Part shown: one piece after another, positions 12,628-25,257 of the stretch | How the letters are laid out: each line of letters opens with the position of its first letter | Position numbering within the stretch: position 1 is the stretch's first letter | From: Delphinus delphis | Lineage: Eukaryota; Chordata; Mammalia; Artiodactyla; Delphinidae | Assembly: GCF_949987515.2 (NCBI RefSeq) | Contig: NW_027192651.1 | Location: 4,712,001-4,776,000, forward strand | DNA: 64,000 nt | Direction of reading: 5' to 3' | Program-made: the position numbers and the translations under genes | The notes under the pieces: generated by a model | Database searches by the model: none | What the model saw: the letters and a program-made list of their open reading frames with translations, nothing else | What the model was told of the DNA's origin: nothing

Positions 12628-14206
12628 ACCCCAAAGTTTGGAACGGCTCTGTTTACAAGAACCTCGTTTACAGTACAAGTTCAACATCGCAGAAAGTGAA
12701 AAATGGATAAAGAAGTTGTGGTATTTACTTACAAAGCAATATCACTCAGCAATGAAATCTATGTCATCAGGCCCTTAGCAGCACAATGAGTGGATTCAGG
12801 TATGATGATTCTAACTGAAATAAGTCACACAGAAAAAGAAACATCATAAGATATCAGTAATACACGGAATGTAAACTTGGCTACACAGGAACTGAATTAC
12901 AGAACAGAACAGGGTCTCAAATTTAGAAACCCAACTTATGCTTGCTTAAGGGGAAAGGTGAGTTGGGGTGCTGCATAAAACCAGAGATTGAAATGAGCAC
13001 AGATAAAGTTCCTTAAGCCAAATATGGAATAGACAAGAGCTACTCCTTGCTCAACGAAATGGACTCAACACCCCATATTAAACGCCTAAGGATGTACCTG
13101 ACTAGTAAGTATCTTAAAACCTATGGATTTCTATGTCTCCAAAAGAGAATCAAGCGTGTGTACAGGGGCATAAACGCAGCAGTGATAGGATTGGAGAGGT
13201 TCGGTGAGCAAATGAAGACCCTTTGAAGTCATATTGCATGGTACCCATTCCACGGGTCTCAACTCTCCAGGTTTAAGGTATTCTTCCTTCAGCTAAAACA
13301 TGCATGTGGAACCCAGAGTATGATCAACCGTGTGAACGGGAGACGTGTTCAAATATGTCTCAGTTTTCGTCCCCTGGTACTCGGGTGTAACATTCCAGAC
13401 GCTTTACTAACACTCTCCCCACATGGAGAGTCAGTCCCTTTAACCTCCTGTTTGGCCCAGTTTGCAATTTCTGCGGTAGATGAACAGGAATAGCGAGAAC
13501 CAATGAGAGACTAGCTGGAGGTGTCTGGACGGGCAAATTTAACTCTCATTTCCCACCAGGAAGAGGAAATAACCAAAGGCTCAGCGTGCCGTGCCGGAAC
13601 CAGATTAGGGCCTGAAGCCATCCTGCGGTGTTGCGGCCAGTTCACAAGAAAGCGAGTTGAAGAAAGGAGCTCAGGGGCACTGTAATTCACAAACCTGCAG
13701 AGTTATAAATGACAGCTATCGTCCAAAAATATACTAAAGTAAGGCTGCCAAGAGTACTTGAAAGCGGGGCAGAATTGCAGGAAACCAATTTCAGGAGGTA
13801 GACTGGAATTGCATTGAAAGCATAGGAAAAGAGGCAGAACGTCCACAATGATGCACTTGGCCAAAAAGGGCGTATGCGATTTTTCCTGAATATGTTCAGG
13901 AAAAAACGCATACGCCCTTTTTGGCCAACCAAGCAAGCTTGCAAAGGAAATCTGCACTGCAATGAAGTCTCACTTCCCCCGGTCAAAAGGGCCATCTGAA
14001 AAAAATGTAAAATCCAGAAAGGCAGGACAGGCCATGGAGAACTGGGAGCCTTGTTATGCTGATGGGCGGGATGTAAATTGCCAACAGACACTCGGGAGAA
14101 GTGTATGATGTTTCCTGAAACATCTAAAAAGCAAAGCAACAGAGCCTAGGGCACTTCCACTTATGGTCCTATAGCTTAGGGAAATTAAAATCAAAAAGAC
14201 ACAGCC
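12628..14206 (+). repeat. Satellite unit 9 (1,579 bp), block B
   Basis: Copy of unit 5 at an offset of 6,312 bp; I saw no clear difference in the stretches compared. Palindrome 13857-13928 with the unit-2-type two-mismatch haplotype, followed by the same one-base-shorter C run as in unit 5. Confidence 0.95.
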
Positions 14207-15784
14207 ACCCCAAAGTTTGGAACGGCTCTGTTTACAAGAACCTCGTTTACAGTAGAAGTTCAACATCGCAGAAAGTGAAAAATGGATAAAGAATTTGTGG
14301 TATTTACTTACAAAGCAATATAACTCAGCAATGAAATCTATGTCATCAGGCCCGTAGCAGCATAATGAGTGGATTCAGGTACAATGATTCTAATTGAAAT
14401 GTTCACACAGAAAAAGAAACATCATAAGATATCACTAATACACGGAATGTAAACTTGGCTACACAGGAACTAAATTCCAAAACAGAACAGGGTCTCAAAT
14501 GTAGAAAACCAACTTATGCTTGCTTAAGGGGAAAGGCGAGTTGGGGTGCTGCATAAAACCAGAGATTGAAATGAGCACAGATAAAGTTCCTTAAGCCAAA
14601 TATGGAATAGACAAGAGCTACTCCTTGCTCAAAGAAATGGACTCAACACCCCATATTAAACGCCTAAGAATGTACCTGACTAGTAAGTATCTTAAACCTA
14701 TGGATTGATATGTCTTCAAAAGAGAATCAATCGTATGTACAGTGGCACAAACGCAGCAGTGATAGGATTGGAGAGATTCGGTGAGCAAATGAAGACCCTT
14801 TGAAGTCATATTGCATGGTACCCATTCCACGGGTCTCCACTCTCCAGGTTTAAGGTATTCTTCCTTCAGCTAAAACATGCATGTGGAACCCAGAGTATGA
14901 TCAACCGTGTGAACTGGAGACGTGTTCAAATATGTCTCAGTTTTCCTCCCCTGGTACTCGGGTGCAACATTCCAGACGCTTTACTAACACTCTCCCCACT
15001 TGGAGAGTCAATCGCTTTAACTTCCTGTTTGGCCCAGTTTGCAATTTCTGCGGAAGATGAACAGGAATAGGGAGAACCAATGAGAGACTACCTGGAGGTA
15101 TCTGGACGGGCAAATTTAACTCTCATTTCCCACCAGGAAGAGGAAATAACCAAAGGCTCAGCGTGCCATGCCGGATCCAGATTAGGGCCTGAAGCCATCC
15201 TGTGGTGTTGCGGCCAGCTCACAAGAAAGCGAGTTGAAGAAAGGAGCTCAGGGGCACTGTAATGCACAAACCTGCAGAGTTATAAATGACAGCTATCGTC
15301 CAAAAATATACTGAAGTAAGGCTGCCAAGAGGATTTGAAAGCGGGGCAGAATTGCAGGAAACCAATTTCAGGAGGTAGACTGGAATTGCATTGAAAGCAT
15401 AGGAAAAGAGGCAGAACGTCCACAATGATGCACTTGGCCAAAAAGGGCGTATGCGTTTTTTCCTGAATATATTCAGGAAAAAACGCATACGCCCTTTTTG
15501 GCCAACCAAGCAAGCTTGCAAAGGAAGTCTGCACTACAACGAAGTCTCACTTCCCCCCGGTCAAAAGGGCCATCTGAAAAAAGTGTAAAATCCAGAAAGG
15601 CAGGACAGGCCATGGAGAACTGGGAGCCTTGTTATGCTGATGGGCGGGATGTAAATTGCCAACAGACACTCGGGAGAAGTGTATGGTGTTTCCTGAAACA
15701 TCTAAAAAACAAAGCAACAGAGCCTAGGGCACTTCCACTTATGGTCCTATAGCTTAGGGAAATTAAAATCAAAAAGACACAGCC
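14207..15784 (+). repeat. Satellite unit 10 (1,578 bp), block B
   Basis: Copy of unit 6 at +6,312 and of unit 17 at -11,051. Perfect palindrome at 15434-15505. Keeps the block-specific markers of unit 6. Confidence 0.95.
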
Positions 15785-17360
15785 ACCCCAAAGTTTGGGA
15801 CGCCTCTGTTTACAAGAACCTCATTTACAGTACAAGTTCAACATCGCAGAAAGTGAAAAATGATAAAGTAGTTGTGGTATTTACTTACAAAGCAATATCA
15901 CTCAGCAATAAAATCTATGTCATCAGGCACTTAGCAGCACAGTGAGTGGATTCAGGTATGATGATTCTAACTGAAATAAGTCACACAGAAAAAGAAATAT
16001 CATAAGATATCAGTAATACACGGAATGTAAACTTGGCTACACAGGAACTGAATGACAGAACAGAACAGTGTCTCAAATTAAAAAACCAACTTATGCTTGC
16101 TTAAGGGGAAAGGTGAGTTGGGGTGCTGCATAAAACCAGAGATTGAAATGAGCACAGATAAAGTTCCTTAAGCCAAATATGGAATAGACAAGAGCTACTC
16201 CTTGCTCAACGAAATGGACTCAACACCCCATATTAAACGCCTAAGAATGTACCTGACTAGTAATTATCTTAAAACCTATGGATTGCTATGTCTCCAAAAG
16301 AGAATCAAGCGTGTGTACAGGGGCATAAACACAGCAGTGATAGGATTGGAGAGGTTCGGTGAGCAAATGAAGACCCTTTGAAGTCATATTGCATGGTACC
16401 CATTACACGGGTCTCAACTCTCCAGGTTTAAGGTATTCTTCCTTCAGCTAAAACATGCATGTGGAACCCAGAGTATGATCAACCGTGTGAACGGGAGACG
16501 TGTTCAAATATGTCTCAGTTTTCCTCCCCTGTTACTCGGGTGCAACATTCCAGACGCTTTACTAACACTCTCCCCACTTGGAGAGTCAGCGCCTTTAACC
16601 TCCTGTTTGGCCCAGTTTGCAATTTCTGCGGAAGATGAACAGGAATAGGGAGAACCAATGAGAGACTAGCTGGAGGTGTCTGGACGGGCAAATTTAACTC
16701 TCATTTCCCACCAGGAAGAGGAAATAACCAAAGGCTCAGCGTGCCGTGCCGGAACCAGATTAGGGCCTGAAGCCATCCTGCGGTGTTGTGGCCAGCTCAA
16801 AAGAAGGCGAGTTGAAGAAAGGAGCTCAGGGGCACTGTAATTCACAAACCTGCAGAGTTATAAATGACAGCTATCGTCCAAAAATATACTGAAGTAAGGC
16901 TGCCAAGAGGACTTGAAAGCGGGGCAGAATTGCAGGAAACCGATTTCAGGAGGTAGACTGGAATTGCATTGAAAGCATAGGAAAAGAGGCAGAACGTCCA
17001 CAATGATGCACTTGGCCAAAAAGGATGTATGCGTTTTTTCCTGAATATATTCAGGAAAAAACGCATACGTCCTTTTTGGCCTACCAAGCAAACTTGCAAA
17101 GGAAATCTGCACTACAATGAAGTCTCACTTCCCCCCGGTCAAAAGGGCCATCTGAAAAAAGTGTAAAATCCAGAAAGGCAGGACAGGCCATGGAGAACTG
17201 GGAGCCTTGTTATGCTGATGGGTGGGATGAAAATTGCCAACAGACACTCGGGAGAAGTGTATGGTGTTTCCTAAAACATCTAAGAAACAAAGCAACAGAG
17301 CCTAGGGCACTTCCACTTATGGTCCTGTAGCTTAAGGAAATTAAAATCAAAAAGACACAG
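15785..17360 (+). repeat. Satellite unit 11 (1,576 bp), block B
   Basis: Copy of unit 7, including the 2-bp-shorter end and the two-arm change in the palindrome at 17012-17083. Compared with unit 18 it differs at 15910 (A here, T at 26961). Confidence 0.95.
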
Positions 17361-18939
17361 ACCCCAAAGTTTGGGACACCTCTGTTTACAAGAACCTCGT
17401 TTACTGTACAAGTTCAATATCACAGAAAGTGAAAAATGGATAAAGAACTTGTGGTACTTACGGACAATGCAGTATCACTCAGCAATGAAATCTATGTCAT
17501 CAGGCCCGTAGCAGCATAATAAGTGATTTCAGGTACGATGATTCTAACTGAAATAAGTCACACAGAAAAAGAAACATCATAAGATATCACTAATACACGA
17601 AATGTAAACTTGGCTAAACAGGAACTGAATTCCAAAACAGAACAGGGTCTCAAATTTAGAAAACCAACTTATGCTTGCTTAAGGGGAAAGGTGAGTTGGG
17701 GTGCTGCATAAAACCAGAGATTTAAATGAGCACAGATAAAGTTCCTTAAGCCAAATATGGAATAGACAAGAGCTACTCCTTGCTCAACGAAATGGACTCA
17801 ACACCCCATATAAACGCCTAAGGATGTACCTGACTAGTAAGTATCTTAAAACCTATGGATTTCTATGTCTCCAAAAGAGAATCAAGCGTGTGTACAGGGG
17901 CATAAAGGCAGCAGTGATAGGATTGGAGAGGTTCGGTGAGCAAATGAAGACCCTTTGAAGTCATATTGCATGGTACCCATTCCACGGGTCTCAACTCTCC
18001 AGGTTTAAGGTATTCTTCCTTCAGCTAAAACATGCATGTGGAACCCAGAGTATGATCAACCGTGTGAACGGGAGACGTGTTCAAATATGTCTCAGTTTTC
18101 GTCCCCTGGTACTCGGGTGCAACATTCCAGATGCTTTACTAACACTCTCCCCACATGGAGAGTCAGCGCCTTTAACCTCCTGTTTGGCTCAGTTTGCAAT
18201 TTCTGCGGAAGATGAACAGGAATAGCGAGAACCAATGAGAGACTAGCTGGAGGTGTCTGGACGGGCAAATTTAACTCTCATTTCCCACCAGGAAGAGGAA
18301 TTAACCAAAGGCTCAGCGTGCCGTGCCGGAACCAGATTAGGGCCTGAAGCCATCCTGCGGTGTTGCGGCCAGCTCAAAAGAAAGCGAGTTGAAGAAAGGA
18401 GCTCAGGGGCACAGTAATTCACAATCCTGTAGAGTTATAAATGACAGCTATCTTCCAAAAATATACTGAGGTAAGGCTGCCAAGAGAACTTGAAAGTGGG
18501 GCAGAATTGCAGGAAACCGATTTCAGGAGGTAGACTGGAATTGCATTGAAAGCATAGGAAAAGAGGCAGAACGTCCACAATGATGCACTTGGCCAAAAAG
18601 GGCGTATGCGTTTTTTCCTGAATATATTCAGGAAAAAACGCATACGCCCTTTTTGGCCAACCAAGCAAGCTTGCAAAGGAAATCTGCACTACAATGAAGT
18701 CTCACTTCCCCCCGGTCAAAAGGGCCATCTGAAAAAAGTGTAAAATCCAGAAAGGCAGGACAGGCCATGGAGAACTGGGAGCCTTGTTATGCTGATGGGC
18801 CGGATGTAAATTGCCAACAGACACTCCGGAGAAGTATATGGTGTTTCCTGAAACATCTAAAAAACAAAGCAACAGAGCCTAGGGCACTTCCACTTATGGT
18901 CCTATAGCTTAGGGAAATTAAAATCAAAAAGACACAGCC
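17361..18939 (+). repeat. Satellite unit 12 (1,579 bp), end of block B
   Basis: Matches unit 8 up to the palindrome (perfect, 18589-18660) and then diverges: CCAAGCAAGC, GGGCCGGATG and CCGGAGAAGTATATGG instead of the unit-4-type tail. Unit 19 is its full-length counterpart at +11,051. One substitution separates it from unit 8 in the left part: G at 17920 against A at 11608. Confidence 0.95.
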
Positions 18940-20518
18940 ACCCCAAAGTTTGGGACGTCTCTGTTTACAAGAACCTCGTTTACAGTTAACTTCAACATCG
19001 CAGAAAGTGAAAAATGGATAAAGAAGTTGTGGTATTTACTTACAAAGTAATATCACTCAGCAATGAAATCTATGTCATCAGGCCCGTAGCAGCACAATGA
19101 GTGGATTCAGGTATGATGATTGAAACTGAAATAAGTCACACAGAAAAAGAAACATCATAAGATATCACTAATACACGGAATGTAAACTTGGCTACACAGG
19201 AACTGAATTACAGAACAGAACAGGGTCTCAAATTTAGAAAACCAACTTATGCTTGCTTAAGGGGAAAGGTGAGTTGGGGTGCTGCATAAAACCAGAGATT
19301 GAAATGAGCACAGATAAAGTTCCTTAAGCCAAATATGGAATAGACAAGAGCTACTCCTTGCTCAACGAAATGGACTCAACACCGCATATTAAACGCCTAA
19401 GAATGTACCAGACTAGTAAGTATCTTAAAACCTATGGATTGCTATGTCTCCGAAAGAGAATCAAGCATGTGTACAGGGGCATAAACGCAGCAGTGATAGG
19501 ATTGGAGAGGTTCGGTGAGCAAATGAAGACCCTTTGAAGTCATATTGCATGGTACCCATTCCACGGGTTTCAACTACCCAGGTTTAACGTATTCTTCCTT
19601 CAGCTAAAACATGCATGTGGAACCTAGAGTATGATCAACCATGTGATCGGGAGACGTGTTCAAATATGTCTCAGTTTTCGTACCCTGGTACTCGGGTGCA
19701 ACATTCCAGACGCTTTACTAACACTCTCCCGACTTGGAGAGTCAGTCCCTTTAACCTCCTGTTTGGCCCAGTTTGCAATTTCTGCGGAAGATGAACAGGA
19801 ATAGCGAGAACCAATGAGAGACTAGCTGGAGGTGTCTGGACGGGCAAATTTAACTCTCATTTCCCACCAGGAAGAGGAAATAACCACAGGCTCAGCGTGC
19901 CGTGCCGGAACCAGATTAGGGCCTGAAGCCATGCTGCGGTGTTGCGGCCAGCTCAAAAGAAAGCGAGTTGAAGAAAGGAGCTCAGGGGCACTGTAATTCA
20001 CAAACCTGCAGAGTTATAAATGACAGCTATCGTCCAAAAATATACTGAAGTAAGGCTGCCAAGAGGACTTGAAAGCGGGGCAGAATTGCAGGAAACCGAT
20101 TTCAGGAGGTAGACTGGAATTGCATTGAAAGCATAGGAAAAGAGGCAGAACGTCCACAATGATGCACTTGGCCAAAAAGGGCGTATGCGTTTTTTCCTGA
20201 ATATATTCAGGAAAAAACGCATACGCCCTTTTTGGCCAACCAAGCAAGCTTGCAAAGGAAATCTGCACTACAATGAAGTCTCACTTCCCCCCGGTCAAAA
20301 GGGCCATCTAAAAAAAGTGTAAAATCCAGAAAGGCAGGACAGGCCATGGAGAACTGGGAGCCTTGTTATGCTGATGGGCGGGATGTAAATTGCCAACGGA
20401 CACTCAGGAGAAGTGTATGGTGTTTCCTGAAACATCTAAAAAACAAAGCAACAGAGCCTAGGGCACTTCCACTTATGGTCCTATAGCTTAGGGAAATTAA
20501 AATCAAAAAGACACAGCC
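18940..20518 (+). repeat. Satellite unit 13 (1,579 bp), reference-like unit
   Basis: Perfect palindrome at 20168-20239, followed by the 10-bp palindrome GCAAGCTTGC at 20244-20253. ACATGCATGT, another 10-bp palindrome, lies at 19609-19618. Promoter-like strings CCAAT (19811-19815) and TTATAAAT (20014-20021) are present but about 200 bp apart, so they do not form a convincing promoter. Counterpart of unit 20 at +11,051. Confidence 0.95.
20168..20239. repeat. Reference copy of the 72-bp perfect palindrome
   Basis: Two 36-bp arms with no spacer, starting TTGGCC and ending GGCCAA, with the centre CCTGAATATATTCAGG at about 20196-20211. The flanking bases (C on both sides) no longer pair, which fixes its length. 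Equivalent copies lie at about +1230 in every complete unit. The consensus is fully self-complementary in units 6, 8, 10, 12, 13, 17, 19, 20, 21, 23, 26 and 27. The sequence could form a cruciform in DNA or a long hairpin in RNA from either strand; I see no direct evidence that it does either. Confidence 0.97.
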
Positions 20519-22099
20519 ACCCCAAAGTTTGGGACGACTCTGTTTACAAGAACCTCGTTTACCGTACAAGTTCAATATCACAGAAAGTGAAAAATGGATA
20601 AAGAACTTGTGGTACTTACGTACAATGCAGTATCACTCAGCAATGAAATCTATGTCATCAGGCCCATAGCAGCATAATGAGTGGATTCAGGTACGATGAT
20701 TCTAACTGAAATAAGTCACACAGAAAAAGAAACATCATAAGATATCACTAATACATGGAATGTAAACTTGGCTACACAGGAACTGAATTCCAAAACAGAA
20801 CAGGGTCTCAAATTTAGAAAACCAACTTATGCTTGCTTAAGGGGAAAGGTGAGTTGGGGTGCTGCATAAAACCAGAGATTGAAATGAGCACAGATAAAGT
20901 TCCTTAAGAAAAAATATGGAATAGACAAGAGCTACTCCTTGCTCACCGAAATGGACTCAACACCCCATATTAAACGCCTAACAATGTACCTGACTAGTAA
21001 GTATCTTAAAACCTATGGATTGCTATGTCTCCAAAAGAGAATCAAGCGTGTGTACAGGGGCATAAATGCAGCAGTGATAGGATTGGGGAGGTTCGGTGAG
21101 AAAATGAGGACCCTTTGAAGTCATATTGCACGGTATCCATTCCACGGGTCTCAACTCTCCAGGTTTAAGGTATTCTTCCTTCAGCTAAAACATGCACGTG
21201 GAACCCAGACTATGATCAACCGTGTGAACGGGAGACGTGTTCAAATATGTCTCAGTTTTCGTACCCTGGTACTCGGGTGCAACATTCCAGACGCTTTACT
21301 AACACTCTCCCCACTTGGAGAGTCAGCACCTTTAACATCTTCTTTGGCCCAGTTTGCAATTTCTGCGGAAGATGAACAGGAATAGGGAGAACCAATGAGA
21401 GATAAGCTAGAGGTGTCTGGACGGGCAAATTTAACTCTCATTTCCCACCAGGAAGAGGAAATAACCAAAGGCACAGCGTGCCGTGCCGGAACCAGATTAG
21501 GGCCTGAAGCCATCCTGCGGTGTTGCGGCCAGGTCACAAGAAAGCGAGTTGAAGAAAGGAGCTCAGGGGCACTGTAATTCACAAACCTGCAGAGTTATAA
21601 ATGACAGCTATCGTCCAAAAATATACTGAAGTAAGGCTGCCAAGAGGACTTGAAAGCGGGGCAGAATTGCAGGAAACCGATTTCAGGAGGTAGACTGGAA
21701 TTGCATTGAAAGCATAGGAAAAGAGGCAGAACGTCCACAATGATGCACTTGGCCATAAAGGGCATATGCGTTATTTCCTGAATATATTCAGGAAAAAACG
21801 CATACGCCCTTTTTGGCCAACCAAGCAAGCTTGCAAAGGAAATCTGCACTACAATGAAGTCTCACTTCCCCCCGGTCAAAAGGGCCATCTGAATAAAGTG
21901 TAAAATCCAGAAAGGCAGGACAGGCCATGGAGAACTGGGAGCCTTGTTATGCTGATGGGCGGGATGTAAATTGCCAAAAGACACTCGGGAGAAGTGTATG
22001 GTGTTTCCTGAAACATCTAAAAAACAAAGCAACAGAGCCTAGGGCGCTTCCACTTATGGTCCTATAGCTTAGGGAAATTAAAATCAAAAAGACACAGCC
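20519..22099 (+). repeat. Satellite unit 14 (1,581 bp)
   Basis: Two bases longer than its neighbours because CCTTAAGCCAAAT is replaced by CCTTAAGAAAAAAT at about 20909; only unit 22 shares this. Palindrome 21749-21820 has three left-arm mismatches (CCATAAAGG, GGCATATG, GTTATTTCC). Up to 20908 it matches unit 21. Confidence 0.95.
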
Positions 22100-23678
22100 A
22101 CCCCAAAGTTTGGAACAGCTCTGTTTACAAGAACCTCGTTTACCGTACAAGTTCAACATCGCAGAAAGTGAAAAATGGATAAAGAAGTTGTGGTATTTCC
22201 TTACAAAGCAATATCACTCAGCAATGAAATCTCTGTCATCAGGCCCTTAGCAGCACAATGAGTGGATTCAGGTATGATGATTCTAACTGAAATAAGTCAC
22301 ATAGAAAAATAAACATCATAACATATCAGTAATACACGGAATGTAAACTTGGCTACACAGGAACTGAATGACAGAACAGAACAGGGTCTCAAATTTAGAA
22401 AACCAACTTATGCTTGCTTAAGGGGAAAGGTGAGTTGGGGTGCTGCATAAAACCAGAGATTGAAATGAGCACAGATAAAGTTCCTTAAGCCAAATACGGA
22501 ATAGACAAGAGCACTCCTTGCTCAACGAAATGGACTCAACACCGCATATTAAACACCTAAGAATGTACCTGACTAGTAAGTATCTTAAAACCTATGGATT
22601 GCTATGTCTCTGAAAGAGAATCAAGCATGTGTACAGGGGCATAAACACAGCAGTGATAGGATTGGAGAGGTTCGGTGAGCAAATGAAGACCCTTTGAAGT
22701 CATATTCCATGGTACCCATTCCACGGGTCTCAACTACCCAGGTTTAAGGTATTCTTCCTTCAGCTAAAACATGCATGTGGAACCTAGAGTATGATCAACC
22801 ATGTGATCGGGAGACGTGTTCAAATATGTCTCAGTTTTCGTACCCTGGTACTCGGGTGCAACATTCCAGACGCTTTACTAACACTCTCCCGACTTGGAGA
22901 GTCAGTCCCTTTAACCTCCTGTTTGGCACAGTTTGCAATTTCTGCGGAAGATGAACAGGAATAGCGAGAACCAATGAGAGACTAGCTGGAGGTGTCTGGA
23001 TGGGCAAATTTAACTCTCATTTCCCACCAGGAGGAGGAATTAACCAAAGGCTCAGCGGGCCGTGCCGGAACCAGATTAGGGCCTGAAGCCATCCTGCGGT
23101 GTTGCGGCCAGCTCACAGGAAAGCGATTTGAAGAAAGGAGCTCAGGGGCACTGTAATTCACAAACCTGCAGAGTTATAAATGACAGCTATCATCCAAAAA
23201 TATACTAAAGTAAGGCTGCCAAGAGGACTTGAAAGCGGGGCAGAATTGCAGGAAACTGATTTCAGGAGGTAGACTGGAATTGCATTGAAAGCATAGGAAA
23301 AGAGGCAGAACGTCCACAATGATGCACTTGACCAAAAAGGGCATATGCGTTTTTTCCTGAATATATTCAGGAAAAAACGCATACGCCCTTTTTGGCCAAC
23401 CAAGAAAGCTTGCAAAGGAAATCTGCACTACAATGAAATCTCACTTCCCCCCGGTCAAAAGGGCCATCTGAAAAAAGTGTAAAATCCAGAAAGGCAGGAC
23501 AGGCCATGGAGAACTGGGAGCCTTGTTATGCTGATGGGCGGGATGTAAATTGCCAACAGACACTCAGGAGAAGTGTATGGTGTTTCCTGAAATATCTAAA
23601 AAACAAAGCAACAGAGCCTAGGGCACTTCCCCTTATGGTCCCATAGTTTAGGGAAATTAAAATCAAAAAGACACAGCC
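22100..23678 (+). repeat. Satellite unit 15 (1,579 bp), mosaic unit
   Basis: The left part resembles units 21 and 23 (CACATAGAAAAATAAAC, AATACGGAATAG, CAGCGGGCC). The right part, from CACAGGAAAGCGATTTG at about 23113, matches unit 4 and includes its two-mismatch palindrome (23328-23399) and CCAAGAAAGC. The type switch lies between about 23081 and 23115, upstream of the palindrome. Confidence 0.93.
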
Positions 23679-25257
23679 ACCCCAAAGTTTGGAACGGCTC
23701 TGTTTACAAGAACCTCATTTACAGTACAAGTTCAACATCGCAGAAAGTGAAAAATGGATAAAGAAGTTGTGGTATTTACTTACAAAGCAATATCACTCAG
23801 CAATGAAATCTATGTCATCAGGCCCTTAGCAGCACAATGAGTGGATTCAGGTATGATGATTCTAACTGAAATAAGTCACACAGAAAAAGAAACATCATAA
23901 GATATCAGTAATACACGGAATGTAAACTTGGCTACACAGGAACTGAATTACAGAACAGAACAGGGTCTCAAATTTAGAAACCCAACTTATGCTTGCTTAA
24001 GGGGAAAGGTGAGTTGGGGTGCTGCATAAAACCAGAGATTGAAATGAGCACAGATAAAGTTCCTTAAGCCAAATATGGAATAGACAAGAGCTACTCCTTG
24101 CTCAACGAAATGGACTCAACACCCCATATTAAACGCCTAAGGATGTACCTGACTAGTAAGTATCTTAAAACCTATGGATTTCTATGTCTCCAAAAGAGAA
24201 TCAAGCGTGTGTACAGGGGCATAAACGCAGCAGTGATAGGATTGGAGAGGTTCGGTGAGCAAATGAAGACCCTTTGAAGTCATATTGCATGGTACCCATT
24301 CCACGGGTCTCAACTCTCCAGGTTTAAGGTATTCTTCCTTCAGCTAAAACATGCATGTGGAACCCAGAGTATGATCAACCGTGTGAACGGGAGACGTGTT
24401 CAAATATGTCTCAGTTTTCGTCCCCTGGTACTCGGGTGTAACATTCCAGACGCTTTACTAACACTCTCCCCACATGGAGAGTCAGTCCCTTTAACCTCCT
24501 GTTTGGCCCAGTTTGCAATTTCTGCGGTAGATGAACAGGAATAGCGAGAACCAATGAGAGACTAGCTGGAGGTGTCTGGACGGGCAAATTTAACTCTCAT
24601 TTCCCACCAGGAAGAGGAAATAACCAAAGGCTCAGCGTGCCGTGCCGGAACCAGATTAGGGCCTGAAGCCATCCTGCGGTGTTGCGGCCAGTTCACAAGA
24701 AAGCGAGTTGAAGAAAGGAGCTCAGGGGCACTGTAATTCACAAACCTGCAGAGTTATAAATGACAGCTATCGTCCAAAAATATACTAAAGTAAGGCTGCC
24801 AAGAGTACTTGAAAGCGGGGCAGAATTGCAGGAAACCAATTTCAGGAGGTAGACTGGAATTGCATTGAAAGCATAGGAAAAGAGGCAGAACGTCCACAAT
24901 GATGCACTTGGCCAAAAAGGGCGTATGCGATTTTTCCTGAATATGTTCAGGAAAAAACGCATACGCCCTTTTTGGCCAACCAAGCAAGCTTGCAAAGGAA
25001 ATCTGCACTGCAATGAAGTCTCACTTCCCCCGGTCAAAAGGGCCATCTGAAAAAAATGTAAAATCCAGAAAGGCAGGACAGGCCATGGAGAACTGGGAGC
25101 CTTGTTATGCTGATGGGCGGGATGTAAATTGCCAACAGACACTCGGGAGAAGTGTATGATGTTTCCTGAAACATCTAAAAAGCAAAGCAACAGAGCCTAG
25201 GGCACTTCCACTTATGGTCCTATAGCTTAGGGAAATTAAAATCAAAAAGACACAGCC
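23679..25257 (+). repeat. Satellite unit 16 (1,579 bp), block C
   Basis: Counterpart of units 5 and 9. Palindrome 24908-24979 carries the same two-mismatch haplotype, and the same shortened C run follows it. Confidence 0.95.

Larger units (their letters stand above)
12313..18624 (+). repeat. Higher-order block B (tandem copy of block A)
   Basis: Directly abuts block A. Composition: tail of hybrid unit 8, units 9, 10 and 11, and unit 12 up to its palindrome centre. Such a direct four-unit duplication is what one unequal crossover between misaligned units would leave. Confidence 0.9.
12313..20908 (+). repeat. 8.6-kb segment, first copy of the 11,051-bp-offset duplication
   Basis: Block B plus the tail of unit 12, unit 13 and the first 390 bp of unit 14. 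It matches 23364-31959 base for base apart from scattered substitutions (for example A at 20666 in CCCATAGCAG against G at 31717). The match stops at CCTTAAG, where unit 14 has AAAAAAT and unit 21 has CCAAAT. Confidence 0.88.

Noticed and set aside
19360..19380. Possible CENP-B box (the reverse strand of CTCAACGAAA starts TTTCGTTGAG)
   Set aside because: Only the first half resembles the box. The required A and CGGG core positions are not met here or at any other TTCG or CGGG I inspected in the reference unit.
19811..20021. CCAAT and TATA-like strings suggesting an LTR or gene promoter
   Set aside because: The two elements are about 200 bp apart, with no clear initiation or poly(A) signal at sensible distances and no TG...CA-bounded terminal repeat. 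An old LTR origin of the unit cannot be excluded, but the sequence does not support it.
20168..20239. Reading the palindrome as a transposon terminal inverted repeat, a MITE or a rho-independent terminator
   Set aside because: There is no target-site duplication at its flanks, no internal sequence between the arms, and it is present in every unit at fixed phase. A terminator makes no sense in a gene-free satellite.
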